DNA of 56,597 bases from an uncultured Clostridium sp. (GTDB taxonomy: Bacteria > Bacillota > Clostridia > TANB77 > CAG-508), in NCBI GenBank assembly GCA_900555075.1, contig USJO01000003.1, positions 1 through 56,597 on the forward strand, given 5' to 3'. Shown piece by piece: positions 42,907-50,832 of the stretch. The stretch's first letter is position 1. Each line of letters begins with the position of its first letter. Below the pieces are notes generated by a model that did not search any database, was not told the DNA's origin, and saw only the letters and a list, made by a program, of their open reading frames with translations. A program made the translations under genes and the position numbers.

Positions 42907-45515
42907 TATCTATCACCTCCATAGTAAGCATTTAAGAACATCTCCTTAATCTCTTCAATTAAAGGATATCTTGGGTTTGAGCCTGTACATTGGTCATCGA
43001 AGGCTTGTTTGCTTAAATCATCTAATCTATTTAAAAATTCTTGCTCATCTACACCATATTCTCTAATGTTTTTCTTAATTCCAACCTTTTCTTTTAAATT
43101 ATCTAATGCTTTTATTAGGTTTTCTACCTTTTCCTCATTTGTATTTCCACCTAATCCTAAATAGTCTGAAATTTCAGCATATCTTTTAAGTGTATGAGGA
43201 TAACTGTATTGTGGGAAAGTTCCCATTTTAACAGGTGTATCGCTGCTGTTAAATCTTATAACCTCATCTATCATTAATGCATTTGCTATACCATGTGGGA
43301 TATGATAGAAGGCTCCTAATTTGTGTGCCATTGAGTGACATACTCCTAAAAAAGCATTTGCAAAGGCCATACCAGCCATTGTTGCAGCATCTGCCATTTT
43401 TTCCCTTGCCTCACTATCTTCAGCCCCATTTTCATATGCTCGTGGTAAATATTCAAAAATCATTTTTAATCCATGAAGAGCTAAACTGTCTGTATAATCT
43501 GTAGACATCATTGATGCGTATGCTTCTAAGCAATGTATTGCAGCATCTATTCCAGAAGCGGCAGTTAACCCCTTTGGTGCATTCATCATTAAATCTGCAT
43601 CAACTATAGCCATTTTAGGCATTAATTCATAATCTGCAAGTGGATATTTAATGCCTGTGTTATCATCTGTTATAACAGCAAATGGTGTAACCTCTGAACC
43701 TGTTCCACTTGAAGTTGGAACAGCTATAAAATATGCCTTTTCTCCCATTTTAGGGAAGGTGTATATTCTTTTTCTAATGTCTGAAAATCTCATTGCCATA
43801 TCCATAAAATCCACTTCTGGATGTTCATACATTACCCACATAATTTTAGCAGCATCCATTGCACTTCCTCCACCTATTGCTATTATGCAATCTGGTTTAA
43901 AACTTTCCATCGCTTGGACTCCTTCTTTTGCTGAAACTAGAGTTGGATCTGGTTGTACATTTGAAAATGTTGTATATGATATACTCATTTCTTCTAATTT
44001 GCTTGTAATTGGCTTTGTATAGCCATTATTATATAAAAATTCATCTGTTACTATAAATACTCTTTTTTTATCCATTACAGTTTTTAATTCATCTAGTGCA
44101 ACTGGTAAGCATCCTTTTTTAATATAAACCTTTTCAGGCACTCTAAACCAAAGCATATTTTCTCTCCTCTCTGCTATTGTTTTAATATTTAATAAATGTT
44201 TTACTCCAACATTTTCTGAAACCGAATTTCCTCCCCATGAACCACAGCCTAGTGTTAGTGATGGTGCAAGCTTAAAGTTGTATAAATCTCCAATTCCTCC
44301 TTGTGATGATGGCGTATTAATTAAAATTCTTCCTGTTTTCATTCTGTGTGAAAATTTTTCTATCTTTTCTGTTTCAGTATGTGCATTTACATATAAGGAA
44401 GCCGTATGTCCAAGTCCTCCATCTTCAATTAATTTCTCAGCTTTTTCAAGAGCTTCATCAAATGTGTTTGCTCTATACATTGCTAATACTGGAGATAATT
44501 TCTCGTGTGCAAATTCTTCGGATAAATCAACACTTTCAACCTCTCCTATTAAAATTTTTGTATTTTTCGGAACCTCAACTCCTGCTAGATTTGCAATTGT
44601 GTGCGCCTTTTGTCCCACAATTTTTGAATTTAATGCTCCATTTATTATAATTGTCTTTCTAACCTTTTCTGTTTGTTCACTATTTAATAAGTAACATCCT
44701 CTATCTATAAACTCTTGTCTAACTCTATCATATATAGAATTAAGAACTATTACAGATTGCTCTGATGCACATATCATACCATTATCAAAGGTTTTTGAAT
44801 GTATAATTGAATTAACTGCTAAAAGAACATCTGCACTTTCATCTACAATTGCTGGAACATTGCCTGCTCCAACTCCTATTGCTGGTTTTCCACTTGAATA
44901 TGCAGCCTTTACCATACCTGGTCCACCAGTTGCCAAGATAGTATCTGCTTCCTTCATTACCAGATTTGTTAAATCAAGTGATGGTACATCTATCCAATCA
45001 ATAATTCCTTCTGGAGCACCTGCTTTTACAGCTGCCTCTAATACTATTTTTGCTGCCTCTATACTAGATTTTTTGGCTCTAGGATGTGGGCTAATAATAA
45101 TTCCATTTCTTGTTTTTAATGCAATCAAAGTTTTAAAAATAACTGTTGAAGTTGGGTTTGTTGTTGGTATAACTGCTGCAATAACACCTATTGGTTCTGC
45201 TAATTTTTTTATACCATAAGCCTTATCCTCTTCAATTACTCCACACGTTTTAGTATGTCTATATGCATTATAAATGTATTCTGAAGCATAATGATTTTTT
45301 ATAACTTTATCTTCAACTATACCCATACCAGTTTCTGCTACTGCCATTTCTGCAAGTGGTATACGTGCTTGATTTGCTGCAATTGCTGCTGCTTGAAATA
45401 TTTTATCAACTTGTTCTTGGTTAAACTTGCCAAATTCTTTTTGTGCTTTACGTGTTTTTACTAGAGCTTTTTCTAAGCTTTCAACACTATCTACAATTTT
45501 TCTTTCTTCGCTCAT
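42906..45515 (-). CDS. adhE: Bifunctional acetaldehyde-CoA/alcohol dehydrogenase
   Basis: 869 aa from ATG 45515 (AAAGGAG); an upstream GTG-type frame runs through the ribosome site. N-terminal aldehyde dehydrogenase with catalytic Cys in NGMICASEQS near 250; C-terminal iron alcohol dehydrogenase with GGGSAMDAAK and metal-binding HSMAHKLGAFYHIPHG. Reduces acetyl-CoA to ethanol, re-oxidising NADH in fermentation. Confidence 0.97.
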   Translation of the reverse strand: MSEERKIVDSVESLEKALVKTRKAQKEFGKFNQEQVDKIFQAAAIAANQARIPLAEMAVAETGMGIVEDKVIKNHYASEYIYNAYRHTKTCGVIEEDKAYGIKKLAEPIGVIAAVIPTTNPTSTVIFKTLIALKTRNGIIISPHPRAKKSSIEAAKIVLEAAVKAGAPEGIIDWIDVPSLDLTNLVMKEADTILATGGPGMVKAAYSSGKPAIGVGAGNVPAIVDESADVLLAVNSIIHSKTFDNGMICASEQSVIVLNSIYDRVRQEFIDRGCYLLNSEQTEKVRKTIIINGALNSKIVGQKAHTIANLAGVEVPKNTKILIGEVESVDLSEEFAHEKLSPVLAMYRANTFDEALEKAEKLIEDGGLGHTASLYVNAHTETEKIEKFSHRMKTGRILINTPSSQGGIGDLYNFKLAPSLTLGCGSWGGNSVSENVGVKHLLNIKTIAERRENMLWFRVPEKVYIKKGCLPVALDELKTVMDKKRVFIVTDEFLYNNGYTKPITSKLEEMSISYTTFSNVQPDPTLVSAKEGVQAMESFKPDCIIAIGGGSAMDAAKIMWVMYEHPEVDFMDMAMRFSDIRKRIYTFPKMGEKAYFIAVPTSSGTGSEVTPFAVITDDNTGIKYPLADYELMPKMAIVDADLMMNAPKGLTAASGIDAAIHCLEAYASMMSTDYTDSLALHGLKMIFEYLPRAYENGAEDSEAREKMADAATMAGMAFANAFLGVCHSMAHKLGAFYHIPHGIANALMIDEVIRFNSSDTPVKMGTFPQYSYPHTLKRYAEISDYLGLGGNTNEEKVENLIKALDNLKEKVGIKKNIREYGVDEQEFLNRLDDLSKQAFDDQCTGSNPRYPLIEEIKEMFLNAYYGGDR

Positions 45516-45834
45516 TTTTTCTCCTTTCTTTCCTTCTTTAGTATATACCACATACGCATTTTTTTTTCAAGAATTTGCAGAAAATTTTATAGGAAAATAT
45601 TGCTTTTTTTGTCATATCTGTTGTATAATGCTAGCATACTAATTTAGATATTCTAAATTTTCTAATTTGGATAATTATATTTTGAGATAATTTCGAGTCA
45701 GTAACTATATTATTATTTATCAAGTAAATTATTTTTTCTGAACAAGTTTATGTCTTATATATTTTTCACTGGTAAACAAAAATATATTTATTTAATTTAA
45801 TCAGTTTTGTTTTTATTCTTTGGAGGTTCTATCT
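45516..45834. other. Divergent promoter region of adhE and the M23 peptidase gene
   Basis: 319 bp, no gene. TTGAAA, 17 bp, TATATA on the minus strand near 45550-45575 is a plausible adhE promoter. The 10-bp palindrome ATGCTAGCAT lies near 45630. No clear Rex site was found by eye. Confidence 0.45.
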
Positions 45835-46431
45835 ATGTTTTTTTATTTTCAAAAAATTTTTATTATATTTTTAATGTTTGTTGTTATATGTTTTATGGGA
45901 GTAACTTTTTCATTTAATTCTATGGATATGAATGATACTTCTTTGTTAGAAGAAGGTATTTCAAAATATATTTTCTCGAATTCTGGTCTTATATGGCCTA
46001 CACCTGGCTATACAACAATAACTTCATATTTTGGATATAGAAAGTCTCCAATAAGTGGTGCTTCAAGTTATCATAATGGAATTGATATTGGTGCACCTAG
46101 TGGTTCGGAAATAATTGCAACATTTTCAGGACAAGTTACATATATTGGTTTCTATGGTGCTGGAGGTTATACAGTACAAATTTCTGATGGTTACTACACA
46201 GCTAATTATTCTCATATTTCTCCATATTTCTTAGTATATGTTAACCAAGCAATAAATCAAGGTGATGTTATTGCAACTGTTGGTCCAAAAAATGTATATG
46301 GTGTGCCTAATAACAAATATAAAGATTCAAAAGGGAATCCAACAAACGGAGCAACAACAGGCCCACATCTCCATTTTTCACTATACATCAATGGAAAATC
46401 TGTAAATCCTCTAAATTACCTGCCCTATTGA
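45835..46431 (+). CDS. M23-family peptidoglycan endopeptidase, membrane-anchored
   Basis: 198 aa from ATG 45835 (GGAGG upstream; the frame opens earlier at a TTG inside that site). One N-terminal span, then a LytM/M23 domain with zinc ligands in YHNGIDIGAP and HLHF near the C-terminus. Cleaves peptide cross-bridges. Short for the family; resembles SpoIIQ-like or small LytM proteins. Confidence 0.88.
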   Translation: MFFYFQKIFIIFLMFVVICFMGVTFSFNSMDMNDTSLLEEGISKYIFSNSGLIWPTPGYTTITSYFGYRKSPISGASSYHNGIDIGAPSGSEIIATFSGQVTYIGFYGAGGYTVQISDGYYTANYSHISPYFLVYVNQAINQGDVIATVGPKNVYGVPNNKYKDSKGNPTNGATTGPHLHFSLYINGKSVNPLNYLPY

Positions 46432-46474
46432 CAAAAAATTATTTATTACTAATTATTCACTTTTCATTTCTCAT

Positions 46475-46502
46475 AAAAAAAGATGCCTATAGCATCTTTT
46501 TT
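46475..46502. terminator. Bidirectional terminator
   Basis: AAAAAAGATGC / GCATCTTTTTT with loop CTATA; its right edge touches the stop of the zinc-binding gene. Confidence 0.85.
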
Positions 46503-46980
46503 ACATATCATCATCTTCATCATAGTGGCAATCATGTGGACAACAATCACATCCATTATCGCCACAACCATATTCATCATCTTCTCCCCAGTCGAGTTTA
46601 ATTGAATTATTACATTCTGGGCAAATAATTTCACTTGCTGTTAAGTCATTCATTTGAGCATTAAAGCTTGCATTACAATAAGGACATTTTATTTCAACAT
46701 CACAGTCTTCATCCTCCATATCATCTTCCATATAAATATCTTTTTCAATGTTTTTAATGCTCTTATTCATGTTTTTAATTTCTTCTTCAACATGTAATTG
46801 ACTTTCTGCAATTGCCAAAATTTTTTTATTCATAGTTTGTTCTATTTCTGTAATCTCATCAAAGAAAAGATTATATAAATTAAATATTTCAACCTTTGCA
46901 ATTTCCAAAGCCTCTTTATCCTTAACATTATTCTCTAAGTTCTTTAAAACGTTCTTAAAATCTGAATTGAAATTCGACAT
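46501..46980 (-). CDS. CD1247-like zinc-binding protein with coiled coil
   Basis: 159 aa. Helical N-terminal half (1-80), CPYCNASFN and CPECNNSI zinc ribbon near 99-125, then an Asp/Cys/His-rich tail (CGDNGCDCCPHDCHYDEDDD) that probably binds extra metal. Looks like the clostridial CD1247 family; role unknown. GGAGG upstream. Confidence 0.7.
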   Translation of the reverse strand: MSNFNSDFKNVLKNLENNVKDKEALEIAKVEIFNLYNLFFDEITEIEQTMNKKILAIAESQLHVEEEIKNMNKSIKNIEKDIYMEDDMEDEDCDVEIKCPYCNASFNAQMNDLTASEIICPECNNSIKLDWGEDDEYGCGDNGCDCCPHDCHYDEDDDM

Positions 46981-47028
46981 TAAAATTCCTCCAAAATTAT
47001 TAATTATTAATTAACGCGAAGCGTTAAA

Positions 47029-47598
47029 TTAAATTCTTTCCATATATTCGCCTGTTCTAGTATCAATTCTAATTTTGTCTCCTGTATTTACAAATAGTGG
47101 GACATTTATTGTTGCTCCTGTTTCTAGTGTTGCTGGTTTTGTTGCTCCTGCACCTGCTGTATTTCCACTAAAACCTGGTTCTGTGTATGTAATTTCAAGC
47201 TCTACAAACATTGGTGGTTCAATTGCAAATATTTTTCCTTTAAATGCTAATGTTTTTACCATCATATTTTCTTTTAAGAATTTAAGCATATCACCTAATT
47301 CTGATTTATTAAGTGGAATTTGGTCATATGTTTCATTATCCATAAAATAATATAAATCTCCATCTGAATATAAATATTGCATTTCTTTTTTTTCAATATC
47401 TGCTCCTTGTAGCTTTTCTGATGGATTAAATGTTTTTTCTAAGACTGAACCGTTAATTACATTTTTTAACTTTGTTCTAACAAAAGCAGCTCCTTTACCT
47501 GGTTTTACGTGTTGAAATTCAACTACCTTATATACAGATCCATCCATTTCAAATGTTGTTCCGTTTCTTACATCTCCTGCCATATAAACTTCTGCCAT
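47029..47598 (-). CDS. efp: Elongation factor P
   Basis: 189 aa, three beta-barrel domains. Tip loop HVKPGKGAAFVR carries the lysine modified in Bacillus-type EF-P. Helps ribosomes pass polyproline. Confidence 0.97.
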   Translation of the reverse strand: MAEVYMAGDVRNGTTFEMDGSVYKVVEFQHVKPGKGAAFVRTKLKNVINGSVLEKTFNPSEKLQGADIEKKEMQYLYSDGDLYYFMDNETYDQIPLNKSELGDMLKFLKENMMVKTLAFKGKIFAIEPPMFVELEITYTEPGFSGNTAGAGATKPATLETGATINVPLFVNTGDKIRIDTRTGEYMERI

Positions 47599-47676
47599 AT
47601 TATCATACCTCTTTCTTTTTTAATTATACTAACTTATTTATTTTACTATATTTTTCCAGAAAAATCAAGATATTAG

Positions 47677-48732
47677 TTATATTATAACGTAATTTTTTGG
47701 AGATTTTGTAAGTACTGTGCATCCATTTTTTTCTACTAATATTGTATCTTCTATTCTTATTCCATATTTTTCTGGAACATATATGCCTGGTTCACTTGCT
47801 ATTACCATATTTTCTTTTAAGAAGGTGTCATTTTTTGAATTGATGTATGGCATCTCGTGTGTTTCTAGTCCTATACTGTGTCCTAATGAATGAATTAGAT
47901 CATAATTATATAGTCTGAAATCATTTTCTACCATTTGTGATATTGTTTTTATGCTTGCATATTCTTTTATTTCTTTTATTGTATATAGTTGATTTTTCAA
48001 AACCAAGTCATATACTGGTTTCATTTCTTCTAGTATACATCCCATAAATATTGTTCTTGTCATATCTGAACAGTATCCTTGATATTTGCATCCCATATCT
48101 ATTAATATTGGATCTGCCGTTTGTACTGCTCTATCGCTTGGTTTCCAGTGCGGGTCAGCGCTATTTTCTCCTATTGCAACTACTGGATTAAAGGCTAGTC
48201 CTTCCGCTCCATTTTTTCTGAAAAACATTTCTATTTCAAAAGCTATTTCTTTCTCTGTTTTTCCTACTTTTATAAATTCTAATAAATGATTAAAACACTT
48301 ATCTGTAATTTCGCAGGCTTTTTTTATTTTATATATTTCCTCGTTGTCTTTTACGGCTCTTAATTTTTCAATTATGTCTTCAGTTTCTGATAAGTTATTT
48401 ACTTTGTATTTTTGTTTTAAATAATAATATTGTTTGTATGTTACATAATTTTCTTCAAATCCAACATTTTCACAAAATAGGAAGAAATTTTCATATTCGC
48501 TTACATCTCTGAAGTCTGCAACTATTATCTCATCATTTATTGTTACTGTTTTTCTTACACTTTCTAAAAACATAGTATATGTTAAGAATATGTTTTCTTT
48601 TCTTGTTATTAGTAGTGTTCCTTCGTTTTCTATATTGGTTAAGTATTTTATACTAACTGGATTTGTAACTATCATCCCTTCTAGTTTTAAATTTCTTAAC
48701 CTCTCTCGTAAAAGTCTTATTTTTTCATTCAT
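47677..48732 (-). CDS. M24 metallopeptidase (Xaa-Pro aminopeptidase/prolidase type)
   Basis: 351 aa. Creatinase-like N-terminal domain and pita-bread domain with metal ligands in DMGCKYQGYCSDMTRT, HSLGHSIGLETHE, ASEPGIY and GIRIED. Adjacent to efp, as often found in Firmicutes. Confidence 0.93.
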   Translation of the reverse strand: MNEKIRLLRERLRNLKLEGMIVTNPVSIKYLTNIENEGTLLITRKENIFLTYTMFLESVRKTVTINDEIIVADFRDVSEYENFFLFCENVGFEENYVTYKQYYYLKQKYKVNNLSETEDIIEKLRAVKDNEEIYKIKKACEITDKCFNHLLEFIKVGKTEKEIAFEIEMFFRKNGAEGLAFNPVVAIGENSADPHWKPSDRAVQTADPILIDMGCKYQGYCSDMTRTIFMGCILEEMKPVYDLVLKNQLYTIKEIKEYASIKTISQMVENDFRLYNYDLIHSLGHSIGLETHEMPYINSKNDTFLKENMVIASEPGIYVPEKYGIRIEDTILVEKNGCTVLTKSPKNYVII

Positions 48733-48756
48733 TGAAAAACGCCCTCCTTTTACTTT

Positions 48757-49485
48757 TTAAAATAATCCTAATGTAAATACTTTGTATAAAAATACATATA
48801 GAACATCACTTGAAACAAATATTGCCGTTATTGTTGCAAGTACTATAAATGGTCCAAATGGTATATATCCATCCTTTCTGTTTTTCTTTGCAATAAGTAT
48901 AATTATGCTTATAATACCTCCTATTAAAAATGACAGTACCGAGATTAGTAGAATTTTATACCACCCAAAATATAGACCTAATACTCCCATTAGCTTTACG
49001 TCTCCTAAGCCCATTGCTTCCTTGCCTGCAATTAAGCCACCTAATAATGTTATTATTAAAAAAACTCCACCACCTACAAACATTCCTAAAAGCATATCTT
49101 TTGCTAAATTTAAGTTTTGAATTCCAAATATAAATACAAATATTATGCCTATTTCAAACATTGTGAAGTTTAGTCTGTTTGGTATTATTTGTATTTTATA
49201 ATCTACAATAAATGCTGATATAAGCATTGGTGTAAGTAAACTAAATCTTAAAAAGTCTAAGCTAAGTTTGAATTTATATAGTAATGCAATATATGCTATT
49301 GCATTTATTACTATTAGTAAATAATTTGCTTTGGTTACATTTTTGTATTCTTTATAGGTTTCTTTTGACAATATTTTTCTTTCATTAAGAAATGCAACAT
49401 TTACGTATTCTATGAATTGTCCAATTGTTCCACCTAAAATTGCCATTATCACGTATATTAAAATGTGTATATCGTTAATGTACAT
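48757..49485 (-). CDS. Type IV prepilin peptidase (A24 family)
   Basis: 242 aa from ATG 49485 (GGAGGAG just upstream). About seven spans; aspartates in FIVDYKIQIIPNRLN and GLGDVKLMG are the A24 active site. The N-terminal CxxC methylase half is missing. No pilin genes in the window. Confidence 0.9.
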   Translation of the reverse strand: MYINDIHILIYVIMAILGGTIGQFIEYVNVAFLNERKILSKETYKEYKNVTKANYLLIVINAIAYIALLYKFKLSLDFLRFSLLTPMLISAFIVDYKIQIIPNRLNFTMFEIGIIFVFIFGIQNLNLAKDMLLGMFVGGGVFLIITLLGGLIAGKEAMGLGDVKLMGVLGLYFGWYKILLISVLSFLIGGIISIIILIAKKNRKDGYIPFGPFIVLATITAIFVSSDVLYVFLYKVFTLGLF

Positions 49486-49592
49486 CTTCTCCTCCTCACG
49501 TGAAGTGTATTGTTCACTGTTTATTAATATTTCTTTCGTATTTTCCATTTCTATTCTATTATATCTTTTTTAATTTTGCAAGAGTTTTTTTA

Positions 49593-50777
49593 TTATTTTA
49601 TTTTCGTACTTGCATATGTTATAGCGTCATATCCATATTTCTTCTTTAAATTATCTAATACACTATCTATTTTATCTAATTTTTCTTTGTTCTTATCTTC
49701 GAACATTGATATTTGTCTTTGTTCCCTATCTTCTAAGTTATCCACTTTTATTCCTACAAGTCTTATAAATGTTCCTTCTTTATACATTTCCTTTAAAAGA
49801 GCTCTAGCTTTTGTAAATATGTGTTTTGTGTTTGAGGTGGCTATATCTAGTCTCCCTTGATGGGAAAAGTCTATGAATGCTTTTGTTCTTAGTTGTATAT
49901 TCACTGTGTTTGCTACTAGATTATATTGCCTTAATCTATATGCTACTTGCTCTGTAAGAGTAAACAATATTCTTTCTATTTTTTCAATGTTACATAAATC
50001 CATAGGAAGTGTTGTTGCATTACTTATGCTTTTTGGCTTTTCATATTTATAATTGACTTCTGCATTGTCTATACCGTTTGCATATTCCCACATAATATTT
50101 CCATGTTTCCCGAAATTTTTTATTAATGTTTGTCTTTCTTTTTTTGCTAAATCTCCTATTGTTTTTATTCCCATCCTTTGTAGCTTGGGCACACTTTTTT
50201 TTCCAAGCATAAATAATTCTGATACTGGTAATCCCCACATTTTAGTTTGTATTTCATTTTGATACAGGGTGTGTATTTTGTCTGGCTTTTCAAAATCTGA
50301 TGCCATTTTAGCTAATAATTTGTTATTGGAAACACCTATATTAACAGTAAATCCTAGCTCTTGTTTTACTCTTTTACTAATTTCCTTGGCTTTGTTTTCT
50401 AAAGTGTCCTTCATTAGGTATTCTGTCATATCTAAAAAGCATTCATCTATGCTATACCTTTCTATTTTATCTGTGTAATTTAATAATAGTGTATATAATT
50501 TGTTTGAATACTTTCTGTAAATTTCAAAATTGCCTTCGAATACTTTTACCTGTGGGCATTTGATTCTAGCTTGATAAATTGGCTCTCCTGTTACTATTCC
50601 AATTTCCTTTGCTTTCATACTTTTAGCAAGTACTATTCCTTTACGTGTTTCTTCATCTCCTCCAATTATAGCTGGAATAGTCCTTATATCTAAAGTTTCT
50701 CCACTTTGTAGTTTATATACTGCAAGCCAACTTAAAAATGCATTGTTTACATCTATGTGTAGTATTTTTCTTTCCAT
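49593..50777 (-). CDS. dinB: DNA polymerase IV (Y family)
   Basis: 394 aa from ATG 50777. DVNNAFLSW near 6, YSIDECFLD near 100 with catalytic Asp-Glu, HhH region, little-finger domain to about 350. Translesion polymerase. Its promoter holds a LexA-like box. Confidence 0.96.
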   Translation of the reverse strand: MERKILHIDVNNAFLSWLAVYKLQSGETLDIRTIPAIIGGDEETRKGIVLAKSMKAKEIGIVTGEPIYQARIKCPQVKVFEGNFEIYRKYSNKLYTLLLNYTDKIERYSIDECFLDMTEYLMKDTLENKAKEISKRVKQELGFTVNIGVSNNKLLAKMASDFEKPDKIHTLYQNEIQTKMWGLPVSELFMLGKKSVPKLQRMGIKTIGDLAKKERQTLIKNFGKHGNIMWEYANGIDNAEVNYKYEKPKSISNATTLPMDLCNIEKIERILFTLTEQVAYRLRQYNLVANTVNIQLRTKAFIDFSHQGRLDIATSNTKHIFTKARALLKEMYKEGTFIRLVGIKVDNLEDREQRQISMFEDKNKEKLDKIDSVLDNLKKKYGYDAITYASTKIK

Positions 50778-50794
50778 AGTTATCACCTAAAACA

Positions 50795-50823
50795 ATTATA
50801 GAACTCTTGTTTGTAGTTGTCAA
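50795..50823 (-). promoter_or_regulatory. dinB promoter with LexA-like box in the spacer
   Basis: Minus strand TTGACA (complement 50818-50823), 17 bp, TATAAT (complement 50795-50800). AGAACTCTTGTTTG (50800-50813) matches CGAAC-N4-GTTCG with two mismatches. Confidence 0.7.
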
Positions 50824-50832
50824 TGTCTTCTT

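Noticed and set aside
45516..45834. Rex operator upstream of adhE
   Set aside because: No sequence close to TTGTGAA-N4-TTCACAA could be seen.
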